The notes beneath the pieces are model-generated. The model saw only the letters and a program-made list of their open reading frames with translations, was not told the DNA's origin and did not search any database. The translations under genes and the position numbers were made by a program. A DNA stretch of 64,000 nucleotides. Source: Phycisphaeraceae bacterium. GTDB taxonomy: Bacteria > Planctomycetota > Phycisphaerae > Phycisphaerales > UBA1924. The DNA lies in assembly GCA_019636795.1 (NCBI GenBank), contig JAHBWW010000003.1, positions 558,001 to 622,000 of the forward strand. Direction: 5' to 3'. Shown here piece by piece: positions 25,819 through 33,780 of this stretch; within the stretch, counting starts at the first letter, position 1, and every line of letters starts with the position of its first letter.

Positions 25819-26949
25819 TTAGCGCTGATTCATCGGCACATAGGGTGCGTTATGCGGGCCGACATAGTCGGCTTTGGGCCTGAAAAGGCGGTTGTCAGCC
25901 AACTGTTCGATGATGTGCCCACTCCATCCGCCGAGGCGTGAGAGCGCAAACATGGGTGTGAAGAGATCAAGTTGCAGGCCGATGCAGTGGTAGGTGGTTG
26001 CGCTATAGAAATCGACGTTTGGATAAATACCTTTTGAACCGACTTCGCGGGCCATGATCTCTTCGATCTTGTGGCTCTTGGCGTAAAGATCCTGATTGCC
26101 GGTGTCCTCGGCGAGTTGCTTGGCGAGCGACTGGAGAGCGTTGGCACGCGGGTCCTTGGTGCGGTACACGCGGTGGCCGAAGCCCATGATCTTGTCCTTG
26201 CGCTCCAGTTTGCCCATGACGTAATCTTCGACAGCGTTAAGCGAAGGGATTTCGTTGAGCATTTTCATCACGCCTTCGTTAGCGCCGCCATGAAGCGGGC
26301 CACGCAGCGAACCGATCGCGCCGGTGACGGCGGAGTAGACGTCCGAAAGGGTGGAGATGATGACGCGAGCGGCAAATGTCGAGTTGTTCAGGCCGTGGTC
26401 GGCATGAAGGATCATGCAGATGTCGAACGCGCGAGCCATGGTCGGTGTGGGCTTTTCGCCATTGAGAATGTAGAGAAAGTGCTCCGCGAACGAAAGCGAT
26501 TGATCCGGCTTGATGGGGTCGAGCCCGCGGCGGTAGCGATCGAAGTTCGCGACGATCGCGGGTGCCTGGCCGAGAATGTTGAGCGACTTGGCGCGGGCTG
26601 CTTCGACGGAATTGTCGTTGGGATCCGGGTCGTACATGCCGAGCGAACTGACCATCGTCCGCAGCATGTGCATTGGTTCGGCGTCCTTGGGCAGCGTGCG
26701 TATGCGCTCGCCCAGACCGGCGGGCAAGGCGTAGTGACTGCGCAGTTCTCTGCTGAAGGCGGCGAGTTCATCGGCCTTGGGAAGGCGCTTGTTCCAGAGC
26801 AGGAAGACCGTCTCCTCGAAGGTGCTTTTGGTGCTCAGTTCGCCGATGGGAATACCAACGTATTCGAGCACGCCCGCCTGGCCGTCGATGAACGACATCT
26901 CGGTTTGTGAGGCAACGATTCCTTCAAGCCCTTTGACGTATGTACTCAT
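25819..26949 (-). CDS. gltA: Citrate synthase
   Basis: This 376-residue enzyme condenses oxaloacetate and acetyl-CoA at entry to the TCA cycle. The catalytic residues are all visible: His in GPLHGGANE, His in GFGHRVYRTKDPRA and Asp in YPNVDFYSA, with the C-terminal Arg-containing segments. The length fits the short Gram-positive/archaeal-type (CitZ-like, 370-380 residues) rather than the longer NADH-inhibited E. coli type, so it is probably not NADH-regulated. AAGGGA lies 8 nt upstream of the ATG. It is monocistronic and converges on the secretion locus. Confidence 0.96.
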   Translation of the reverse strand: MSTYVKGLEGIVASQTEMSFIDGQAGVLEYVGIPIGELSTKSTFEETVFLLWNKRLPKADELAAFSRELRSHYALPAGLGERIRTLPKDAEPMHMLRTMVSSLGMYDPDPNDNSVEAARAKSLNILGQAPAIVANFDRYRRGLDPIKPDQSLSFAEHFLYILNGEKPTPTMARAFDICMILHADHGLNNSTFAARVIISTLSDVYSAVTGAIGSLRGPLHGGANEGVMKMLNEIPSLNAVEDYVMGKLERKDKIMGFGHRVYRTKDPRANALQSLAKQLAEDTGNQDLYAKSHKIEEIMAREVGSKGIYPNVDFYSATTYHCIGLQLDLFTPMFALSRLGGWSGHIIEQLADNRLFRPKADYVGPHNAPYVPMNQR

Positions 26950-27086
26950 CCAGCAGTCCCTTCACGCTGTCAACTGATCCCGATGGTTTTGCCCTGAGTG
27001 GGTGAGTCAGCCAGCCGACCCCTCGGGAACTGCATCATAGTGCGCTTCCCGGCTGCGCTCCACAGCGTGGAATTGGCTGCGGCGTC

Positions 27087-27092
27087 TACCAT
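27087..27092 (+). promoter_or_regulatory. Candidate -10 element (TACCAT) 5 nt before the rhomboid GTG
   Basis: TACCAT ends 5 nt before GTG 27098, and no Shine-Dalgarno site is visible. This fits a leaderless or near-leaderless transcript. Confidence 0.35.
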
Positions 27093-27097
27093 GGGTC

Positions 27098-28303
27098 GTG
27101 ATCATTCCATTGGGAACAGAGCGTTCGCTGGTCCGCAAGCCGATTGTAACGATCTCGATCGTGACCTTGACGATCGGCGTGCATCTGTCGGTTTTTATGC
27201 TCTCGATGTTCGATTCTCAGTTGGCGGACAGGATCGTCGAGACTTTCTGCGTGCAGGGGGGATTCCGGTTTCGCTGGTGGGGGCTGTTGACGAGCGCGTT
27301 TCTGCATGCGGGATGGCTGCATCTTGCGGGGAACATGCTGTTTCTGTGGGTGTTTGGGCCGAGTGTCGAGGATCGCTACGGGCATCTGGGATTTCTGGCG
27401 TTTTATCTGGCGGGGGCGGCAGCTTCTGGCGGGGCGCACGCCCTGGTGGAGGTGCAACCTTTCGCGATTGCCGGCGGGCAGACGATACTTGTCGGCGTAC
27501 CGGCGATTGGAGCCTCGGGCGCGATTGCAGCTGTAACCGGGGCGTTTCTGGTGATGTTCCCGAATACGCGGGTTCGGGTGCTGTGGCTGATCGGGCTTTC
27601 GGTAGTTTTTGCTCCTGCGTGGTGGTTGATCGGGCTGGGAGTTGCGTGGAATTTGTTTGCGGTGGGCGTGGGCGATCAGCAGAACATCGCGTATATCGCG
27701 CATCTGGCCGGGTACGGGTTCGGGTTTGTGGTGGCGATGGGGCTGCTCGCGGCGCGTGTGGTGCCGCGCGATTCGGCAGATCTGCTGACCATGATTCGCC
27801 ACGCGCAGCGGCGGCGACAGTTCCGAGTCGCTGCGACGCCCGAAGCCGTGGTCCCACGTCCTGTACGTGCGGCGACCATGCCTCCCGATGAAACGATTGA
27901 CGCGGTGGCCGAAGCGCGGGCGGAGGTCTCCCGACTCATCGCCAGCAAGGATTTCGAGGGAGCGGCCAAAGCGTATCAGGCGATGGAGAGTCAGTTCGCG
28001 CACAGGCCCGAGATGCTCTCGCTGTCGCGCAATGCGCACGCAACGCTTGCGGCTCATTTGTATTCGTCGGGTCGATACCGCCTCGCGGGTTCGGCGATCG
28101 AACGGTTCGTGGCGTCGTATCCGAACGATCGGGAAGCGGATCACATGCGCATCCTGCTTGCGCGGCTGTATCGCGAGAAACTCGGGCGTGCGTCCGAGGC
28201 CACGACTCTGCTCGAGGAGATCATCGCGACGACGCAGGACGCGGAGGTGCGCACACTGGCGAGCAGCGAACTCCCCCACTCGCATCAGGAGCATACATCA
28301 TGA
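27098..28303 (+). CDS. Rhomboid-family intramembrane serine protease with C-terminal TPR region
   Basis: This 401-residue protein has about six membrane helices in residues 15-225. Rhomboid hallmarks are LLTSAFLHAGWLHLAGNMLFLWVFG, the catalytic Ser in GASGAIAAVTG and the catalytic His in AHLAGYGFG. It should cleave membrane proteins within the bilayer. The cytoplasmic C-terminal 140 residues are helical with a TPR-like pattern (LIASKDFEGAAKAYQAME, HLYSSGRYRLAGSAIERFV), perhaps for substrate or partner binding. GTG 27098 is used. Its end overlaps trpF by ATGA, so the two genes are translated together despite no obvious common function. Confidence 0.9.
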   Translation: MIIPLGTERSLVRKPIVTISIVTLTIGVHLSVFMLSMFDSQLADRIVETFCVQGGFRFRWWGLLTSAFLHAGWLHLAGNMLFLWVFGPSVEDRYGHLGFLAFYLAGAAASGGAHALVEVQPFAIAGGQTILVGVPAIGASGAIAAVTGAFLVMFPNTRVRVLWLIGLSVVFAPAWWLIGLGVAWNLFAVGVGDQQNIAYIAHLAGYGFGFVVAMGLLAARVVPRDSADLLTMIRHAQRRRQFRVAATPEAVVPRPVRAATMPPDETIDAVAEARAEVSRLIASKDFEGAAKAYQAMESQFAHRPEMLSLSRNAHATLAAHLYSSGRYRLAGSAIERFVASYPNDREADHMRILLARLYREKLGRASEATTLLEEIIATTQDAEVRTLASSELPHSHQEHTS

Positions 28304-28944
28304 ATCACCACGGTTTCAGCCGCACGCGCATCAAGATCTGTGGTCTGCAGGACGAAGCAGCGCTCGAAGCGGCGGTGTCGTGCGGGGCCGACGCGGTGGG
28401 ATTCATGCTTGTGCCCGAGAGCCCGCGGTATATCGCGGCGGAGGAGGCGCTGGAACTGATGGCGATGCTGCCGCCGATGGTGACTGCGGTTGGTGTGGTG
28501 CGCAATCTGAGCGTCGATGAGTTCTGCGATCTTGAGCAGACATTCCCCGCCCCACTGATGCAGCTGCATGGCAGCGAGAGCGAGAAGGTTGTGCGTTCGT
28601 GCGGACCGGGCGTCATCAAGGCTTTCAAGTTCGACCCGCGCACGATCGACGCTGAACTGGCGCGCTGGAGCGCGATTGATGAGGTCGATGCGATTCTTAT
28701 CGATGGCTCTGACGGCGGCGAGGGAGCGGCGTTTGATTGGGAGGCTCTGGCGGGCAGACTCGATGGTGTTCAGACGCCGGTGATTCTTGCGGGCGGACTG
28801 AATGCCGAAAACGTCGGCGAAGCGATTCGGATTGTGCGGCCGTTCGCGGTAGATGTATCGAGCGGTGTCGAGTCGGCTCCAGGTGTGAAGGACCCGGACT
28901 TGATCGCGGCGTTCTGCGAGGCGGTGCATCAGGCTGGTCGTTGA
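28300..28944 (+). CDS. trpF: Phosphoribosylanthranilate isomerase
   Basis: This 214-residue TIM barrel carries out the third specific step of tryptophan synthesis, rearranging phosphoribosylanthranilate to CdRP. Visible motifs are RIKICGL with the catalytic Cys, GADAVGFML, QLHGSES, the catalytic Asp in AILIDGSDGGEG, LAGGLNAENV and VDVSSGVESAPGVKD. It overlaps the rhomboid gene as ATGA. The other trp gene in the window, trpD, is 16 kb away, so the tryptophan genes are dispersed. Confidence 0.95.
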   Translation: MNHHGFSRTRIKICGLQDEAALEAAVSCGADAVGFMLVPESPRYIAAEEALELMAMLPPMVTAVGVVRNLSVDEFCDLEQTFPAPLMQLHGSESEKVVRSCGPGVIKAFKFDPRTIDAELARWSAIDEVDAILIDGSDGGEGAAFDWEALAGRLDGVQTPVILAGGLNAENVGEAIRIVRPFAVDVSSGVESAPGVKDPDLIAAFCEAVHQAGR

Positions 28945-28993
28945 TCGGCGTGCCTGCCAGGCTTCGTGTGCGTGCTCTGCGGCCCTGGCGCGC

Positions 28994-29025
28994 AAAAAAG
29001 GACCCACGACCAAAGCCGTGGGTCC
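28994..29025 (-). terminator. Rho-independent terminator of the subtilisin gene
   Basis: GGACCCACG (29000-29008) pairs perfectly with CGTGGGTCC (29017-29025). On the minus strand the stem is followed by TTTTTT (28999-28994). It lies about 42 nt past the protease stop and may also stop trpF transcripts. Confidence 0.92.
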
Positions 29026-29067
29026 GATTGTGTGATCAGTGCGATCGCACCCTGATCGATGCGACTC

Positions 29068-30846
29068 TTATGGACATCCGGCGCTGAACGCGCTGAGGAA
29101 CGCGCTGACGTCGAAGAAATCGAAGTTGCCGTCGCCGTTGAGATCGGCGATCGGGTCGAGGTTTGCAAAGGCACTGAGATACAGCGATACGTCGAAGAAG
29201 TCGAGCTCGCCGTCGCCGTTGAAGTCCGCCAGGCATGGAGACGTGCCTGCTGCTGCGGCCACCGCTGCCCCCGCGTTGATAAAGCCCCAGCCGAAGTCGG
29301 TATCGTAACCGGGCGTGCCCTTATCGACGGCGGTCTGTGCGAGGATCGCCTCGACCTCCGCGGGCGTCAGCGCTGGGTTTGCTGACAAGACCAGTGCCGC
29401 GACCCCGGCTGCATAGGGCGAAGCGAAACTAGTGCCGTCGATGGTGGTCCAGTCGCCGCTGGCGTACCCCGCGCTGCCGGTGCGGTCGGTGGTGAGGACG
29501 GCGGCCCCGGGCGCGCTGATGAACAACCCGTTGCCGTAGGTGCTGAAACTCGCGCGATCGCCGGTGCTGGCCAAGGCGGCAACAGCGTTGAGCGAAGCGA
29601 GATTGGCGGGGAAACTGACGGTGCTTGTGCCGTCGTTGCCCGCGGCGGCGAAGTGGAGCACGCCCGCGGCGCGGGTGTTGTTGAACGCCGTGGTGATCGC
29701 GGCCGACGCTGCGCCGCCCCCCCACGAAGAGTTGGTCACGCGTGCCCCGCTGCTCGCTGCCCAGTTGATGCCCGCCACGGTCCACGAATCCTGCGACTCG
29801 AGGAACGGCAGGCAGAACCCGAAGAAGTTGATTTCGTTGAAGATCTTGCCCGCCTGCACGCGCGTGCCCGGCGCGATGCCGACAATGCCGATGCCGTTGT
29901 TGATGGTCGCGGCGATGCATCCGGCAACAGCCGTGCCGTGGTTGTCGCACGAGTTGCCCGGACCGCCGTTGGTCCCTGTGCCCGTGAAGGACTGGCCGGT
30001 GACCTGGCTGATGTCGGGGTGGTCCTGCTGGGTGCCGCTGTCGAGCACGACCACGCGAATGGCTGGATCACCGATCGTGATGGCCCATGCGGCCAGCGCG
30101 TCCATGTCTTGGTTGTTTGCCTGCTCGAGAGCCCATTGCTGGGCGAACATCGGGTCGTTGGGCGGGCCACCCATGCGACGGGCCCAGAAGATGCGGTCCG
30201 ATTGTGCCCACAACGTGAGCGGATGATCGTTGAGAGCCTGTGCGATGTCGAGCATCGCTGCGCCAGTGAGTGCGTCGGTTCGCGCGCGCACAAGACCGGC
30301 CATGCCCGCGGCATCGCGCTCGATGGCGGCTGCGCCAAAGGATGCGAGAACAGCGTTCTGCACCATGTCGGGCGTGCTCGGATCGAACGCAATGAGCAGG
30401 TCGCGTGTGGGAATCACAGGCAGGCCGCCCTGACCGAGATACACCAGCGACGCCATGCCGACCTCAGGCAGAGCAGCAAGTGCATGCACGGCCTGCTGAG
30501 CCGATGCCAGACTCGCTCCGTCGGCCGGCAGCATGACGTAGGTCCACCCCGGCACCGTACTGGCCTGTGTTTCGGCCCCGGCGAGATTCGCGGCTGCAAG
30601 CACACCTGCGACGCCGCCCGCTGCACGCTGCGGCGCAGGGGCTGCGGGGTCGAGATACACGGCGATCATCTGCGGATAGACCGACAATGGAGACTGCTGG
30701 TCGAAGTACGGCTCGGCAGCGACGTTGTGGATCGTGGCCACGCGGGGGTCGGCGAGATGTCGCTGGAAGTCAGCGTCGGTCGCCTGCGCGACGGCGAGGC
30801 CCGCACACGCTGAAAGGACGAGAGTACTCAGTGTTCGGTCAATCAT
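29068..30846 (-). CDS. Secreted subtilisin-like protease (S8) with dockerin-like C-terminus
   Basis: This 592-residue preproprotein has a signal peptide (residues 1-20) and a propeptide-like region to about 225. The S8 domain has the catalytic triad Asp269 (VVVLDSGTQQDHPDI), His303 (DNHGTAVAG) and Ser473 (GTSFASPYAAGV), with oxyanion Asn404. The C-terminus has two Ca-binding loops, DFNGDGELDFFD (541-552) and DLNGDGNFDFFD (568-579), a planctomycete dockerin-like tail found on exported proteins. GAGGAG upstream supports ATG 30846; the frame remains open upstream inside the intergenic region and the next gene. Confidence 0.93.
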   Translation of the reverse strand: MIDRTLSTLVLSACAGLAVAQATDADFQRHLADPRVATIHNVAAEPYFDQQSPLSVYPQMIAVYLDPAAPAPQRAAGGVAGVLAAANLAGAETQASTVPGWTYVMLPADGASLASAQQAVHALAALPEVGMASLVYLGQGGLPVIPTRDLLIAFDPSTPDMVQNAVLASFGAAAIERDAAGMAGLVRARTDALTGAAMLDIAQALNDHPLTLWAQSDRIFWARRMGGPPNDPMFAQQWALEQANNQDMDALAAWAITIGDPAIRVVVLDSGTQQDHPDISQVTGQSFTGTGTNGGPGNSCDNHGTAVAGCIAATINNGIGIVGIAPGTRVQAGKIFNEINFFGFCLPFLESQDSWTVAGINWAASSGARVTNSSWGGGAASAAITTAFNNTRAAGVLHFAAAGNDGTSTVSFPANLASLNAVAALASTGDRASFSTYGNGLFISAPGAAVLTTDRTGSAGYASGDWTTIDGTSFASPYAAGVAALVLSANPALTPAEVEAILAQTAVDKGTPGYDTDFGWGFINAGAAVAAAAGTSPCLADFNGDGELDFFDVSLYLSAFANLDPIADLNGDGNFDFFDVSAFLSAFSAGCP

Positions 30847-31027
30847 CGGAATCTTTCTCCTCTTCAATCGCTTCGTGCCCGATCGCGCGGCGGCCCCCTC
30901 CAGAGCGCCGACCCACGCGCAGCAGGCTATCGAAGCCGGTAGCCGGGCCAGCATACCACGAGATTGAGTGCTGTACAACCCATAGCCCAAATACTTCGAC
31001 AAGGCTGTTGCCGCCCAACCAAATGCA

Positions 31028-33673
31028 TTAATCACACCCAGCCGCAAAGAGGCCGAGGAACAGCTGCACGTCAAAGAAGTCAAGAGTGCCGTCACCGTTG
31101 AAATCGGCAGCGGGATTCCCGGATGAGAATGCGGCAAGGAAGTGTTGGATATCAAAGAAGTTGAGGACCCCATCGCCATTGACATCCGCTGGGCATGGTG
31201 GCGAAGCCATCGGGCACGCTTGCCACTTGGCGATGTTTTCGGACACGATTCCTCCAGCAGATTTGAACGAGCCGCCAACGTACAGTCCCAGGCCAGATCC
31301 GTCGTCAAAAGCCGCCAGCGCTCGAACAAACAGATCGTTCGTACCCGATACTCCGATACCGGCCGGGCCAGAGAGACCAGACCATTGAAAGCCGTTCCAC
31401 TTCGCGACGCCGCTGCAGTTGAGGTTGCCAATGCTGTAGAAAGCGCCACATGCGAACAGAGCCGGTCCGGTGCCATCATCGAAGACCGTAAGAGCACGGA
31501 TTGCATTATGGATGGCATTTTCGCCCGGGATTCCGAGTGAGGACCAGTTTGTACCGTCCCATCGCGCGATGCGACTGGCAGAAGCACCACCAGCTGTCCC
31601 GAAGTTCCCTGCCGCATAGAGGGCTGGGCCAGTGCCGTCATCAAAAGTCGTCAAGGCATAGACACTAAATGGCGTTACGCCCGTTCCATTTGGGCCGCTC
31701 AGCGCGGACCAAGTTGTGCCGTTCCACCGAGCAATACGATTGACGGTCACTCCACCAGCCGTGATGAATGCTCCACCGACGTACAGCGCCGGACCTGTGC
31801 CGTCGTCAAAGACCTCGATGGCCTCCACTGCGTTGTTTACCCCGATGATGCCGCCGTCCCCTGTGAGCGCGGACCACAGCGTGCCGTTCCATCGGGCGAT
31901 GTGATTGACTGTCACGCCGCCAGCGGTGGTAAAGTGCCCCCCTGCGTACAACGCCGGACCAGTGCCTTCGTCAAACACTTTGAGGGCTGCCACCCGTACC
32001 TGAATTTGTATACCGCTCATTCCGATTCCGTTGGGTCCTTCGAGAGCGGACCACGTCGTGCCGTTCCATCGGGCAATCCGGTTTGCCGTGATGCCGCTGG
32101 CGAGAGTAAACGAACCACCAGCGTACAAGGCCGGTCCACCACCGAGACCATCGTCAAAGACCACCAAGCAATCGGCAGCCCTGGTCAGCCCGCTGTACGG
32201 TCCAGGTCCGTTCAACTCAGACCATGTTTGCCCGTCCCATTTTGCGATTCCGTAGAAAATATCAACCCCGCCAGCTCGTGTAAACGGACCGCCTACGAAC
32301 AGAGCCGGCCCTGAACCGTCGTCATATGTAGCGAACGAGTGCACCTCGTGCGTGGTGCCGATTTTGTTGGCTGGTTCAACCAGCGCTGTCCACTGCGATC
32401 CACTCCAGGATGCCACACTTTCACATTGTTCTCCACCTGCGGTATTAAAAACGCCCCCAACAATGAGCTTCGAGCCAGAGGCGTCATCGAATTGAATCAA
32501 GGAACTGATCGACGCATCAGAACTGGAATCCTGGACCCCAGGCATCGTGGACCACTCAGAGCCATTCCACGCGGCGATGTTCTCGACCGATATCCCACCG
32601 GCAGTGGAAAACATTCCCCCCGCGTACAGGACCGGGCCGGTACCATCGTCGAAGACAGCAAGGGCGTTGACGAACTCATTGATCCCGTTCCCACTCGGGC
32701 CGGAGAGAGAGTGCCACTCAGATCCATCCCACTTGGCGATGCGGTTGGCGGCTGTGCCGCCCGCCGTGGTAAACACGCCACCGACGAACAGGCCTGCTCC
32801 TTTGCCATCGTCGAAGACAACCATGTCTCTGACATTGGGAACAAAGGTCACAGCCGTAAGCCCTTCCCCATTCGAGCCTGTGAGTGAGGTCCACTCGGTC
32901 CCGTCCCATCGAGCGATGCGATTGACTGGGATGCCACCGGCGAATGTAAAATGACCGCCTGTATACAACGCCGGCCCAGCACCGTCATCGAAGACCGCAA
33001 GCGTATTGACGGTTGAAGAGACCCCTGTACCTTGGCTTCCAGCCAGCGCGAGCCAACTCGTCCCGTTCCACTTTGCAATGTTATTGACCGTCACCCCGCC
33101 GGCTGTGGAGAATGCCCCGCCCGCATAGAGAGCTGCGCCAGTGCCGTCATCGAAGACCACAAGATCCTGAACGCGAGCGGATTGAATACCGCCGACTCCG
33201 TTGCCGCCTTGTGTTGTGAGAGCAGACCAATCCGTCCCGCTCCATCTCGCGATGCGATTGGCTGCCACACCCCCAGCGATTGTGAAGTTGCCGCCCACAT
33301 AGAGTGCCGGACCAGAGCCATCATCAAAAACCTGTAACGCACGAACTACATCATTGACACCTGTTCCGTTTGCTCCTGTGAGCGATGACCATGAAGTGCC
33401 GTCCCATTTGGCAATGTTTTGAACATCGTTGGCGCAACCAGCAATGGTAAACGATCCACCAACATAGACGGCCTGTTCGGTACCATCGTCCCATATCGCC
33501 ATCACATCGACGAAGCCGGTGATTCCCGGAGGGCAAAATAGACCGGCGACCCAGTGCGGCTCGCACTCATCATCTGCACAAGCCGGGGCAGGTAGCAGCA
33601 ACAGCACGCAGGACAACAGAACAAACAGCGGAATGAAGCGAAAAACGGGATTGGAAGGAGGACTTGTGTGCAT
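31028..33673 (-). CDS. Large secreted propeller-like repeat protein with dockerin-like C-terminus
   Basis: This 881-residue protein has a signal peptide (about 10-33, with a long Leu run) and then 13 full and one partial copy of a 53-60-residue repeat. The consensus is 'ALYVGG.FTTAGG....NRIA.W.GT.WSAL.G..G.GV......L.VFDDGTGP'. Such repeats probably fold as beta-propeller blades. The tail has CPADVNGDGVLNFFD and DFNGDGTLDFFD, the same dockerin-like pair as the neighbouring protease. AAGGAG precedes ATG 33673. It may be a cell-surface or matrix protein and a candidate substrate or partner of the protease; both points are inference. Confidence 0.88.
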   Translation of the reverse strand: MHTSPPSNPVFRFIPLFVLLSCVLLLLPAPACADDECEPHWVAGLFCPPGITGFVDVMAIWDDGTEQAVYVGGSFTIAGCANDVQNIAKWDGTSWSSLTGANGTGVNDVVRALQVFDDGSGPALYVGGNFTIAGGVAANRIARWSGTDWSALTTQGGNGVGGIQSARVQDLVVFDDGTGAALYAGGAFSTAGGVTVNNIAKWNGTSWLALAGSQGTGVSSTVNTLAVFDDGAGPALYTGGHFTFAGGIPVNRIARWDGTEWTSLTGSNGEGLTAVTFVPNVRDMVVFDDGKGAGLFVGGVFTTAGGTAANRIAKWDGSEWHSLSGPSGNGINEFVNALAVFDDGTGPVLYAGGMFSTAGGISVENIAAWNGSEWSTMPGVQDSSSDASISSLIQFDDASGSKLIVGGVFNTAGGEQCESVASWSGSQWTALVEPANKIGTTHEVHSFATYDDGSGPALFVGGPFTRAGGVDIFYGIAKWDGQTWSELNGPGPYSGLTRAADCLVVFDDGLGGGPALYAGGSFTLASGITANRIARWNGTTWSALEGPNGIGMSGIQIQVRVAALKVFDEGTGPALYAGGHFTTAGGVTVNHIARWNGTLWSALTGDGGIIGVNNAVEAIEVFDDGTGPALYVGGAFITAGGVTVNRIARWNGTTWSALSGPNGTGVTPFSVYALTTFDDGTGPALYAAGNFGTAGGASASRIARWDGTNWSSLGIPGENAIHNAIRALTVFDDGTGPALFACGAFYSIGNLNCSGVAKWNGFQWSGLSGPAGIGVSGTNDLFVRALAAFDDGSGLGLYVGGSFKSAGGIVSENIAKWQACPMASPPCPADVNGDGVLNFFDIQHFLAAFSSGNPAADFNGDGTLDFFDVQLFLGLFAAGCD
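31230..33475 (-). repeat. Tandem ~165-bp coding repeat array (13 full units plus one partial)
   Basis: These are the DNA units that encode the propeller-like blades. Each has a Gly-Gly-x-Phe core, an Ala-Gly-Gly turn, an Ile-Ala-x-Trp strand and a Phe-Asp-Asp-Gly end. Unit 7 (KLIVGGVFNTAGGEQCES) and unit 13 (ALFACGAFYSIGNLNCSG) are the most divergent, and both carry extra Cys. Confidence 0.8.
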
Positions 33674-33780
33674 GGGGCTCCTTATCAGGCAATATGCCCA
33701 TCGATTTAAGTCAGTCGAGTATACCGAAAATCGGCCTGTTCACCGAAGGAAAAAAACGAATTTCCTCGCGGGCTGATGCC

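Noticed and set aside
26955-26975. TTGACA near the citrate synthase start as a -35 box
   Set aside because: It lies only about 14 bp upstream of the start codon with a Shine-Dalgarno site between, leaving no room for a -10 and leader.
29653-30813. A 386-codon plus-strand frame opposite the subtilisin gene
   Set aside because: Antisense to an intact catalytic triad and lacking any recognisable domain.
30847-31644. N-terminal extension of the subtilisin gene
   Set aside because: It overlaps the end of the repeat-protein gene on the same strand in another frame; a signal peptide and GAGGAG support ATG 30846.
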